A stretch of 64,000 bases of DNA, from the NCBI RefSeq assembly GCF_030272615.1, contig NC_081415.1, forward strand, positions 422,185,757 to 422,249,756, given 5' to 3'. The notes beneath the pieces were generated by a model, which saw only the letters and a program-made list of their open reading frames with translations, made no database searches and was not told the DNA's origin. Positions 10,645 through 21,879 of this stretch are shown here, piece after piece; position 1 is the first letter of the stretch, and each line of letters starts with the position of its first letter. The position numbers and the translations under genes are program-made. This DNA comes from Cryptomeria japonica (lineage: Eukaryota; Streptophyta; Pinopsida; Cupressales; Cupressaceae).

Positions 10645-11304
10645 TGTAATTTTTGTGCCCTAGATTAGTAATCAGAATTATATCCTTTAATTATGCCCTA
10701 GTTTGTAATCAGATTTGTAACATTTTAGTAAATCATAATTTAATAAACTCAGAAATGGAGGAAGTAAACAAGAGACAAACACAAATATCCTGGGAAAACC
10801 TCCAAGGAGGAAAAACCCAGCATTAAAGACCCACAAGTCAGATTATATATTCTTCCTTAATAACACAAGTACAATACTTAGCTTCCTTGACAAATCTGAA
10901 TCCTTCTTGTATGACAGATCTATACTGCTAAGCTCTTCAAGTCTACACCAAAGATTGCCTTTGTCCTCTAGAACAAGTTCGCATAAGTCCAGACAATTTC
11001 GCACCCTCCTAGTGTAAGTTCTCACTTTTCATGCAGAGCTGATTCGCTTAATACTTGATGATATTGTCTTTGCAAAGTATCTTTATTTATATGCGTCTTA
11101 ACCTTTATTGTTGCAAGTCGGCCTCCTTCCTTTTTGGCGCCAATATTGTTATTGTGGCGTGGGGTTTTAGGATGGCGTGCAAGCATAGGGCTGGGCTTTA
11201 TCTTGGGGGCACGTTACCCTTTAGGATAGGGCCCAGTCCTAAATGGGTTCGGATGTTGCGTTAAGGCAATCCGAACCCCTATATTAACCTAGTTACAAAC
11301 AACA
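10645..11304 (-). repeat. copia A 5' LTR
   Basis: 660 bp, the same length as the 3' LTR, with few substitutions (for example CCTATAATTATG at the low copy versus CCTTTAATTATG here). It is followed by the AACAT target duplication. Confidence 0.93.
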
Positions 11305-12334
11305 AACATCACAAGCCAATTGATTTGGTTTATTTTCAACATCATACATGTCATGAAACTTTTCCCCAAAGTGAAAATAAAGTTATTAAAGCATTAAAGG
11401 GAGAGAAAAATAAGGGATAATACGATCCATTTGTTAAAATGGAGATTAATGAGGAATATTTATGATAACTCTTTTAAAAAATAGGAACACTTGTATTCAT
11501 TAATTAATGGTAAATGCAACCTTTGTGAAAGGGTGTGATGGTTTAGACAACATCCCTTGAAGGTTATATAAAACAATTATGTGAAATTTGGAAAGGGCAT
11601 GGAGATCACTCAAGGAAGGAGTGGTTTGGTGAGCAATGGACGTTGGAGAATGGGGTAGACAAAGTGTGTCCAAGTCAGGGTACAAAATACACTTTGGATT
11701 GTCTTCTCTAGGGTTATAGTGCATAAGCATGGTGCATGTAGGCATGTTTTGTATTTTTACATAGGTTCTCTAGAGTGTGCCAATGCTATGAAGGCCAAGA
11801 CCATTGAAATAGTCCTAGGGTGAGAGTGGCCTCTCCAAGTGCTTTGATTTAGATAAGTATTCAAAACCATTGATGTTAAAAGATTTTGGGAATATTATAC
11901 ATATGTTTTTGACATTAATTTGATTGAATTAAGTGATTGTGCTATTCAATTTACTTAGTTAATTATTTACGTTTATATTTGCTATATTATCACATGTTTA
12001 TAGTGGTTATTTATATCTATTTTGATACCATTACATAGTCCATATTATCCTAACTCTAATATTTACTATATTAAATCCATTGCTAATACTTAAGCAACTT
12101 TGGGAAAACAAGTGATATTACAATACAAGGTCAATACATCCTTCCTACTACACCCAACTTGGACATAGAAAGAGGATGAACAAAGTTAGATTGAATAAAT
12201 TGATTACCCACATAAGCTTTTGATCATACACTCGTAGATTGATCTAACATCAAAGCCCCACCACAACAGGGTTAATGTTGAGAAAAACACCAAAACTCAA
12301 CCTTGAGACAACTACATTCAACTGAACAAAACCT
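11305..12334. other. Non-coding DNA between two copia elements
   Basis: AT-rich sequence with no domain-bearing ORF, RNA gene or clear repeat. It begins with the AACAT target duplication of copia A. An 81-codon open frame at 11500-11745 (minus) has no recognisable feature. Confidence 0.5.
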
Positions 12335-13116
12335 TTTTAGGATTAGCGGTGATATTCACCATGCAATTCTTTTAGACTATTGTAGTTTGTTTATTTAATA
12401 GTTGGTTAATTGTGTGTACATCTCCAAGCATCATGGTAAGGGCTAACTTGGATGTCCACATATGGCTGGGGGTGTTTATAATTAATTATTCTTCTCTAGG
12501 TGACTTGGAATATGTGCGAATGGGGCATAGTTTGGGCCTCCCATTGTAAGGCATCATTGGACACTTGGCATGAAGTGAAAGAGAATTAATGAAAATTTAT
12601 GATGTTAGAAAATGTGTAGGAAGTATCTCTGATGATGTGGAAGAAGCTGGTTGTATTTTTTGGATTTGTATGGTTGTTATTTTGTCCTTTAGTGTGTTGT
12701 TTTTTCTCTAGTGAAGTTGAATGATAGAGTCCAAGAGAAAAGTCCTAAAGCTTTTAGGAAGATGCGTGTAACTCCTAGGCACATGTTATGTGGTCTCTTT
12801 TGCATGTTGACTACTTGGCTCATGGTTTGAGTCTATTGTATTGATTATGGCTCCATGAATTATATATGCCTATATATCGAGGCCTTGGATTAGTGGTTGT
12901 ATGGTTAAATAGGTGATGTTATGTTGTTGGATTGAAGGGGGAAGTATTGAGATTAATACAAAACTTGAACTCTCTTTGGTGGTGGGGCTTTTTATTTCAA
13001 ACTATTTTTCCACATATATCAATGTTCTTTGGCATTGCATGTTCTATCTTTGTTAAATGGTTTGTGTGCATTAAGGACAAATAGTTGTTACTGTATTTTT
13101 ATCCAGGTTATCAACA
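12335..13116 (+). repeat. copia B left LTR
   Basis: It aligns with 17130-17890 over most of its length with many substitutions and indels. The start is set by comparison with TGTTAGAAC at 17130, so it is approximate. Confidence 0.72.
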
Positions 13117-13230
13117 TTTAGAATTAGAGCTTGGTTGGCTTGATCAGAAAGAGGGATGCTTCTTTTGGAGTGATGCGTGTTTTTAGTTGCATTGGGAGCT
13201 TTTGTGCAGTTCAAATTTAGGTGATAGAGA

Positions 13231-16200
13231 TCATGGCTAACACATCTTGTATGGAGATGAAAAAGTTCAATGGCATAGGCTATGAACTTTACAAGTTGAA
13301 GATGAAGTATCTCTTGGAAGAAAAGGATCAACAAATAGCAATGAAAAATGAGAACTTGATGATACATCAAATGTAGGCTAGATAAGGCAAGACAAAAAGG
13401 CCAAAGTTACTATAAGTGTTTTTTTAATGTTTTATTCAATGCTTTTAGTGATATTGCATGTCAATTTTGGAAGAGAATAGGTAAAATTTATTAAACTAAG
13501 AGGCTTGTTAACAAATTATATTTTAAAAGGAAATTATATTCATTAAAAAGGAAGGAGTCTTTTACAAAATACTTGAATGCTTTCAATTTAATCTTAAGAT
13601 AGTTATACTTTATTGATGTTAAGAATGAGGAAGAGGATAGATGTATTTTGCTACTATGTTTATTATTTGATTCTTGAGGAGGCAATGTATACGACCCAAG
13701 GAAAAAGGTGGTGGCAAGCAAAAGGGGGTTAAGGGTAAGTCTAAAAGATATATAGGGTACGAGGGTAGATCCCAACCCCTTGGTAAGAGTAGGTTGAGAT
13801 GTTGGGATTGCAATAAGTAGCACCATCTTAAGAAGGAATGCGGAAATGAAAAAGAATGACGATTCCTATATCGATAAATTATTGGATGATGAAGGTGGTG
13901 ATGTATTGTTTATTTTAGTTAAATCCCCTTATGATGATGCTTGGTTAATAGATTTAGGTGCATCCTACCATATGATTTTTCATCATGGGTGATTCTTGGC
14001 ATACAAAGCATATGATGGTGGGAAGGTTTTCCTTGGGGATAACAATACACATAAGATTGTTAGTCGGGAAGAGGTAAACTGGTTTCTAGTGACAGTGAGT
14101 GAAAACTCTCATCAATGTATTGAGCAAGAAATTTGATTTTTGCTTCCAAAATGAATGATTTTGGGGTGCATGTGACTTCTGAGAAGAGTGGATACAGGTT
14201 GACTAGAGGAAATTGGTTAGCTAGGGGCACATGATGTGAAACTTTGTTTAGGATGGAGGCATTAACATTTTGTAAGTTTGTGAATGTAACTTAAAACTTT
14301 GATTCTTGTTAACTATAGCATGATAGACTTGGTCATAATGGTGAAGAGGGTTTTAAAACTTTCATTAATAAAAAGATGGTTGATGGTTTGTTTGGGTATA
14401 TTTGTTAATTTTAACTTCTGCTGAACATTATGAGTTTTGTAAACAACATAAAATATCTTTCAAATTTGGTAAGTCTAGAGAAAATCAAGTTTCTGAAGTG
14501 ATTCATTGTGATGTGTTTGGTCCTATTAATGTTTTTTCCATTGGTATATCTTGCTATTGTGTTACTTTTATTGGTGACTTCTCAAGCTACACTTGGATTT
14601 ATTTTTTTAAGCATAAATTTGTTGTGTTCTATAGGTTCAAAGAATTTAAGGCACTTGTAGAGAAACAAACAAATAGGAACAAAAAGGTTTTAAGATTAGG
14701 CGATGGTAGCATTGCTCTAGGAATTTGATGATTATTTTAGATATACACGTATATTGGGTAGAAGACTTCTCCATACACTCCACAACAAAATGAAGTTGCA
14801 AAATGGATGAATAGAACTTCGATGAGTAGAGTTAAAAACATGCTAAATCGTGCTAAGTTGGAACAACGTTTTTGAGCTAAGATTGTACACATTTCTTGTT
14901 ATCTGGTAAATAGAACTCCTACATTTGCTGTAGTTGACAAAACACCTCACGAGGTATGGATGGGTAAAAGCCCAATAGTTTCACTTTTCAAAATATTTGG
15001 TAGTGAAACTTATGTTCATGTTCCAAATGAGAAACGTTCTAAGCTAGATGTCAAGGCTAACAAGTGTGTGTTTAAAGGTTATGACAAGAATATAGAAGGT
15101 TGTAAGCTTTGGGATTTTGTAGCACTGAAAATGGTTTATTTTAAGGATATGATTTTCAAAGAGCTTAGAGTATTCCTAGATGTTGAATAGCCTCAAGAAA
15201 AATCAAAGAAGACAATCCATTTTGAAACTAACAATGAAGAGAAGAAAGATGCACGTGTAGGACAACAAGATGGATAAGGAGAGGAGGAAGAAGGGTTAGA
15301 GAAGAGTTTTAATAAGGAACAATAGGAACCTCTTGTTACACCTCTAAGAAGGTCCACTAGACAATGGAGACCCATTTAAAAGGTATAGCCCATTTGGTTT
15401 CGATTGTGTCTCTGTATTATAATGTACTGGCAATGAACCTAGGTTTTTGAAGGAAGCTCTACCTTAAAAGGAGCATGAATCTTGGTTAGAGGCCATGAGA
15501 GATAAAATTAAGGCCTTGGATAGATGTGAGATTAAGACCTAGTTGAGTTGTTTGAGGGGAGGAAGTCCATTAGTTGCAAGTTGAAGTGGGTACTCAAAAG
15601 ATTTTTATAGAAGATGGAAAGTTGGATTGTTACAAGGCTCAATTAGTGGCTTGGGTAGATGTGAGATTGAAACCTAGTTGAGTTGTTTGAGGGAGGAAGC
15701 CCATAGGTTGCGAGTTGAAGTGAGTATTCAAAAAGATATATGGAGAAGATGGCAATTTGGATTGTTATAAGGCTCAATTCGTGGCTAAAGGTTACTATTA
15801 GGTTGAGGAAGTAGATTTTCATGAGACTTTTTGGTTGTGGCTAAGTTAACCTCTATTCAATTCCTATTATCTATTGTTGTTGTTTATGACTTAGAGGTAG
15901 AGCAAATGGATGTCAAAACTGCATTCTTGCATGGGGATCTTTATGAAAAGATTTATATGAAATTTTGGTTAAGGGAAATGAGCATTTAGTTTGTAGGTTA
16001 AAGCAGTCTTTGTGTGGGCTGAAGTAATTTTCATGTATGTGGTATCAAAGATTTGATGCATTTACATTGGAGTTTGGTTTTGTTAGAAGCGAAGTAGATT
16101 GCCATGCATCTTTTGAATTAATTGATGATTGGTTGTTAATCATTGTCTTGTATGTGCATGTTATGTTATTTGTCGGGAACAAATGGATGAACAAATGGAT

Positions 16201-17040
16201 GATTAAAGAGCTTAAAAATAGGCTATTTGGTACTTTTGATATGAAAGCTTTAGGGGTTGCTAAATATATTTCGGCTATGGAAATTTGTAGGGATTGAGTT
16301 AACATGAAGCTTTGGTTGAATTGAAGGAAGTATGTTGACAATATTTCCCAACATTTTTCAATGCAAGATTACAAACTTGCAAAAATTTCCTATTATAAGC
16401 ACTAGGCTTTCTTTGGAACAATATTCTAAGTTGGATGATGATCTTGAAGAGATGCATAATTCCTCTAGTGCAATCAGGAGTCATGTGTGCAATTGTATGT
16501 ACAAGACCAAACATTGCCCAAGCAGTGGGAGTTATAAGAATGTGTAAGGAACACTAGACCTATGTTAAGAGGGTTTTCAAATATTTGCTAGGAACTTTAG
16601 ATTACCACATTTGTTATCACAGGACTAATGATGTGGACAAGGTACTTGATTTACAAGGCTTCATTTTGGTTGGATTGGAGATCTAGATACTAGGTCTACA
16701 AATGGTTATGTGTTCACTCTATTGGCAAAGCAGTTTTGGATGAGTAAGAGATAGTCTATGATTGCTCTTTTGACTATAGAATAATGTGGCTATAGAGACT
16801 GTGCTTAGATATTGGTTTTATTTGTATAAATGTGAATATTAGATGTTATAATTCGAGTGCAAGTTTTTTTACTAGAAACTTGGTATATTATGCTTGTGTT
16901 GAACACATTGATGTGCAATATAATTTTGTTCGCAAGATGTTAGAGGGTGGAGCGATCATAGTTCAAAAGGTTGACATTTTAGAGAATGTTGTGGATTCAT
17001 TCACCAAGTCAATGAGTATAGAGAAACTCTATTTAGTGTA
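13231..17040 (+). pseudogene. copia B gag-pol remnant
   Basis: Traces in order: gag start at ~13234 (KFNGIGYELYKLKMKYLL); knuckle at ~13803 (CWDCNK, then HHLKKEC) with a stop inside; protease ~13940 (WLIDLGASYHM, so DSG has become DLG); integrase 14402-14728 (IHCDVFGP, DFSSYTWIYFF); the third catalytic position at ~14795 reads VAKWMNRT, a Glu-to-Lys change; integrase C-terminus 14960-15190 (KCVFKGYDKN); RT 15500-16300 (EQMDVKTAFLHGDL, VLYVHVMLF in place of YVDD); and the end of RNase H 16832-17040. Every catalytic centre I can place is damaged. Confidence 0.82.
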
Positions 17041-17129
17041 GGGAGTTTATGGGCCTCGCTTATGCTAACACAATTCTTTTTCTTATGTTCCCTATTGTGC
17101 TATAACAATGTAAAAATCAAATGGAATAA

Positions 17130-17890
17130 TGTTAGAACTATGGGTGATATTAACCTTGCAATTCCTTTGAATTATTTAACTTAGATGTCCATGTGAGCTT
17201 GGGTGTGTTTATAACTAATTATTATTCTCTAGGTGACTTGGAATAAATAAGGGGCATAATGTGGGAGGAAGCATTGTAAGACATCATTAGGCATTTGGCA
17301 TGAAATGGAAGAGAATTTATGACAATTTATTATGTTATAAGATGTTATGATGTGTAAGAAGTTGATTGTTTTTTTTTGGACTTGGGTGGTTGTTATCTTG
17401 TTCTTTAGTAGATTGTTTTGGTCCTCTAGTGAAGTTAGAAGATCAAGTTCACATGTAAGGTCTTGAAGTTTCTAGAAAGATGCTTGTAACTCCTAGACAT
17501 ATCTTACAGTCTCTTTGTATGTTGACTATTTGGCTCATGGTTTGAGTCTACTGTATTGGAAAACATTTATGGTTTCTTGGATTACATATGTCTATAGATT
17601 GAGGCCTTAGGGTAGCAAAATGTATGGTTTTACAAGTTATGTTGTTATGCTATTGGAACGTTGTTGATTTGAAGGAGGAAGTTGTGTTGATGTACTTTAC
17701 ATGTGAGATTAATACGAACTTGTGTTTTTTTGGTGGTGAGATTTTTTACTTGAAAGAGTTTTTGCTTATGTATTGCAAGTTCTTTGCTTAAGTGTTATTT
17801 CCATTTCCCTACATGTTGTATCATTGTTAAATGAATTTGTAAGTACTAAGGAACAATAGTTTTTGTTGTATTTTACCTAGATATTAAAAA
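17130..17890 (+). repeat. copia B right LTR
   Basis: It starts TGTTAGAAC and ends near TACCTAGATATT. The end is approximate because the 3' edge runs into an A-rich stretch. Confidence 0.68.
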
Positions 17891-18440
17891 AATAGGAGAA
17901 AGCACGGGGAAGGAGTAGATTGGGGCAAAATGATTTGCCTATAAACAAATTGATGCAACACTCCGACAACAATCGAAGAGACAACAATAGAAGGTGATCC
18001 CATAAGGAGGATCAAGTTAATTTAGATGGGAGATCTATGAGTACACATTAGAGCAATAGAAGTTCCATTTGAGTATTTTATCCATTTGAAATTATTGAGT
18101 TGTTATTTTACTATTGAAAATTTTAGCATCTTTTGGTTTGTATGTTATTTTTAGCTATATTTGATTTACTTGTATTTTAATATTCAAATATTAATATATG
18201 AATTATTTTAATAGTTGTTTTCTTGTAGTCCCAAAAATTTGGAAATGTTTTTGGCATACTTGAAACTTGTCCCCTTATCTTTGCATCCATGTATCTCTCA
18301 AAACTATGAGAAACACAACACAAAAGTGTTTGTAATTGCTTCTGGATGATGCAAAAACTCTCACACAATCGAATCTAGAAGCAATTACAGAACAATATGG
18401 GTTGTGGAAATCTAATATCATTAACACAAAAGTGATTTGT
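17891..18440. other. Non-coding DNA
   Basis: I see no gene or repeat here. The overlapping short frames on both strands near 18177-18518 have no recognisable features. Confidence 0.5.
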
Positions 18441-18593
18441 TGTAATGTCCCCTTTTGGTATTGCTCTAAATCTTACCCTAAAATCACAAATTCCATTAAA
18501 ATAAGAATTGTAAGATAGTTAGAGGTATAATTTTTACCATTTAAAATGCCTTTTAATAAGATAAACCCTGATTTTAGTCCTGCAAACATATTA

Positions 18594-18597
<4 letters not shown>

Positions 18598-18632
<35 letters not shown>
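18598..18632. repeat. (AT)n microsatellite
   Basis: About 16 consecutive AT dinucleotides. The two short overlapping frames here are products of the repeat. Confidence 0.95.
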
Positions 18633-18637
<5 letters not shown>

Positions 18638-18796
18638 TCCATTATGGTTAGTAATCACACATAGAAGTACAAATACATATAAATATCATAATTCATTAGA
18701 TAGGTTATATCACATCTATATTCATTTTTAGTATCCAATCACAATAGAGTTTGAATGGTGGAGTGTGATAGAATTGGTCCAAAGCAATCTTCACAC

Positions 18797-19275
18797 TAAG
18801 CCCAAGAAAGGACACTCACACTCTTGGCCCCTAGTGGCAGGCACATTGGACATCCAGCATCGGGTGGTCTATCTAGTGGGATGCTTGTATCTGCACTCCC
18901 TATCCATGTTTCCTTATTCATCCTCTTATGACTGAGAGCATGATAGGTTGGCCCGCAGCAATCCTCACACTAAGCTCAAGAGCGGACACTCACCCTCTTG
19001 GCCCTAGGTGGCAGGCACATTGGACATCTAGCATGGGGTGTTCTACCTAGTGGGGTGCTTGTATCTGCACTCCCTATTCATATCTCCTTTGCCATCTTCC
19101 AACAATCAACCATCATAGAGGTTGGAAAGGAAATCGCAATAGGGTGCCCATAAATCCTCCTATCTAAGCCCAAGAGCGGACACTCACCCTCTTGACCCCA
19201 AGTGGCAGGCTCATTGAACATTTATCATCAGGTGGTCTGCTTAGATGGTGATCTCATATCTGCTCGCCTTTCTTG
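18797..19275. repeat. Three-copy ~180-bp direct repeat
   Basis: Units start near 18797, 18972 and 19163. Each contains CCAAGAGCGGACACTCACC, a Cys/Gly-like TGGCAGGC block, CATTGGACATC, GGTGGTCT and TATCTGC followed by CTCCCT or GCCT. Copies 1 and 2 are closest and copy 3 is more diverged. The repeat is GC-richer than its surroundings and has no open frame. Confidence 0.85.
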
Positions 19276-19740
19276 CATTTCCTTCCATTCCTTATATGAT
19301 TGTTTATTTGATTGATTAGCATTTCATATTGTTTATTTGATTGATTAGCATTTCATGTCATTAACTGTACCAAACACATTAGACAATATCTTCATCATGC
19401 ATACACTAAGCTAATGTCTCATGCATACCAAATACTTGTTAATGCATAGGTCTGCTGTTTATATCAATGTGATCTGCTGCTTATACTCAGATATATTTGT
19501 GTATGGGAATCCTCTCCTATTTGTTCATTCTATTCTTTTGTATTATATATTCAGAATGAGACTTGATTTCTTATCCCTATACTCATACCATATTTTACAA
19601 ATGTACTTACTAATTCCAGGCTGATGTAAATAACTCAGATTTCTGCTGAGATTATTGTGTTTTTGAGGTTTATTTATTAAAAAATACATGAAACAAGTTT
19701 AAAATCGTTAAAAATCTTTGAATTTCTTGGGTTTTTCTAT

Positions 19741-19882
19741 TTGCCGAGTCTTGGCCGAGTCTTTGCAAGTCCGGGCACCGAGTCCGAGTCCGGGTCAAAA
19801 ATCAGCTTGCTGAGTTCAAGCCGAGTCCGGGTCAAAAATCAGCTTGCCGAGTTCAAGCCGAGTCCAAGTCTTGTAACTATGG
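19741..19882. repeat. CCGAGTC-rich tandem repeat
   Basis: CCGAGTC/CCGAGTT occurs about nine times. It includes two near-identical ~37-40-bp units (GAGTCCGGGTCAAAAATCAG plus GCTTGCYGAGTTCAAGC) at about 19790 and 19828. It is embedded in AT-rich DNA. Confidence 0.85.
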
Positions 19883-20740
19883 TTACTATATTTAAGCCCA
19901 AATCCTTACTTCTTTCCTAATCATCAACCCTAATGGAGGATGGGGAATTACTATGTTAGGGTGCTAGAAAACTAACCTCCACAAATAGGCCCAAGGGCTT
20001 CAGGACACCCGTCCATACCACCTCTTGGGGCTCACCTACCTTGTGAGATATTAATACTGCCTTTACCTAACAAAACCAACCGAATGCTTAAGGATTAGGC
20101 TATGAATATACTAATCTCTCATGTATTATGAATATATATAAAATTAAGCATAACTGTCATGTAAATCTGATTTCACTATTATTAACAAATCTAAATCTGA
20201 TTGACATTATTTCTGCTATATGTATAAATAAAGATTAAATGAAACAGCTTATATTATAGGCCATATATTTTCTTCTTATGCCTAATAGAATTCAAATATA
20301 ATATTACTATAAATAAGCATTTAGTTCATAAATAAGTTACAGCATACCAATCTGCTGTCCCAACGATGATTGCCAGTAATAATCTGATCTGCCAGTAAAT
20401 TAATATAATCTGTTCCTTCCATGATCCTTCAGTGCTGGCGTGTTCCTCTTATATCCTCCATCGGGCTTTAAAGGTGGCAACTTCCCTTTAGGGCTGTAAC
20501 CTTTGGGGTGAAATATATTTTTGGCTTCAATCTCACCTCTTAGTCGCTAATGGCTCCTTCTAATTCATGATTTTTATTAATCTTAATTAACCTTAATTCA
20601 ATTGAAGGAAAGAATCGCTGCTAGTTAATTTGATTAGTTATTAATATTCACCAATTGCTGATTACAAGTGGAATACTTGATCAACTAATGAAATATTTAT
20701 TGTTTTTGTTATCGCTGACTATGTATTGATTACTATTGCC

Positions 20741-21838
20741 GCCTAAGGTAATTGTTTCCTTGTTGCTGATCGCCCAAGTCTTTGGCTGCAATTTGTATCC
20801 TATGTTTTTGCCATCAGTCCATCTGTCCACGAAGGATATCTCAGACTGCTGATAACGTATGTCGTGCTGGTGTTTAATATTGAAGTCTTAATCGATGAAT
20901 GTGGTGATTATATTCCTCATGATATGATCGGGATCACGGCATTTTACTCCCTCAGTCATCTTCAGATTACTACAACTTATGAAATTGTGAAGTCTTTCTG
21001 TGCAAGACAATTTCATATACAGATTCGTTGGGAAGTCCAATTGGGGATTTGACAGATAATTACAAGAAAGATGCTCATTTGTGCTGGTGCCTCAATGGCA
21101 AGGTTTTTTTTTAGTTGTAGACTCCTCACAACGGTGACTTTGTAATTTCATAACTCTTTACTTTTCTTTGGCAACTGTAGTTTTAAATTTTCTACCAAAT
21201 TTGTGATCTGTAAAGAGCTGAAGTTATGTCTAAGTCTCTCACCAATGTATGGATTATTAACTCTTCACAAATATACAAACTCAATTGCATTGAACAACTA
21301 AACATATTCAAGTTGCCAAACACAAATACTATGCTCGTGAAACTGAAGCAGATAACACTCAATAATGGAGAGCATGCATGGAAATGAGACGCATACACCA
21401 ATTTCCAGCTGGAAAAACACTTTTAAAGAATGTGATCTTGGCTCATGCCACTAAATCATTGATTTACAAGCATTACATTGCCCAAAATGGGTTCATTGGA
21501 ACAACCAAATCAACACATAGCTGCTCGTTCATGCCTACCTTGCCTCCATTCTAGCATAATCCCACTTCATATTCATAAGTGAATTGTTGTAAGAAGAGCC
21601 AACCTTAAAAAAATTGCCCAAATCTGTGAAATAAGCTTCCCCTTATTTGATGGTCAGTGAAAGATCAAGACTTTCCCAATTGAAGCACATAAATGTCGTT
21701 GTTCACATTCTGGTCTTCTCATGCACATTGAAGCTCAAACATAACTGTGTTGGTTTCCATCATTTGTGCACTGCTCCGTATTGTTTGTTTGCTGGAGCAT
21801 ATTATGTGTTTGCCACTTATAGGAAGGGGTAAACCTGC
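20741..21838. other. Non-coding DNA
   Basis: No gene can be supported. A 62-codon plus-strand frame (20864-21052) looks protein-like in composition but matches nothing I know. Splice-type signals cannot be judged without transcripts. It could be intron of the gene that ends at 28248. Confidence 0.35.
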
Positions 21839-21879
21839 CAATAAGTGCCCTGTTTGAAGCCTTTGGGAGTGTTTCAGAC

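Larger units (their letters stand above)
4797..11304 (-). mobile_element. Full-length Ty1/copia retrotransposon (copia A)
   Basis: Two 660-bp LTRs (4797-5456 and 10645-11304) share almost all positions, including TGTAATTTTTGTG at one end and GTTACAAACAACA at the other. The 5-bp direct duplication AACAT flanks the element exactly (4792-4796 and 11305-11309). On the minus strand the order is LTR, primer site, gag, zinc knuckle, protease, integrase, RT, RNase H, purine tract, LTR, which is the Ty1/copia order. A solo LTR interrupts the RT/RNase H junction, and several stops show the copy is dead. The high LTR identity suggests a comparatively recent insertion. Confidence 0.95.
12335..17890 (+). 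mobile_element. Old, degenerate Ty1/copia retrotransposon (copia B)
   Basis: Two diverged direct repeats (about 12335-13116 and 17130-17890) share blocks such as GTGATATT, GGTGACTTGGAATA, GACTATTTGGCTCATGG (GACTACTTGG in the left copy) and a final TTGTTAAATG... block. Between them the copia order gag, zinc knuckle, protease, integrase, RT, RNase H can be followed on the plus strand through many stops and frameshifts. A weak iMet-like primer site (TAGAATTAGAGCTTGG, ~13119) follows the left LTR. No target duplication was recognisable. Confidence 0.82.
18441..20740 (-). mobile_element. LTR remnant, minus strand
   Basis: The plus-strand start TGTAATGTCCCC at 18441 equals the complement of an LTR end GGGGACATTACA, the terminus of the LTR at 1269-2320. 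Around 20100-20200 the minus strand resembles 1870-1920 (TATATTCATAATACATGAGA). A TATA-like GGATATAAGAGG (minus, ~20450) fits a U3. No primer site adjoins 18441, and no matching second terminus was found. I read it as a truncated, internally rearranged LTR of the same superfamily; its upper limit is a guess. Confidence 0.5.
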
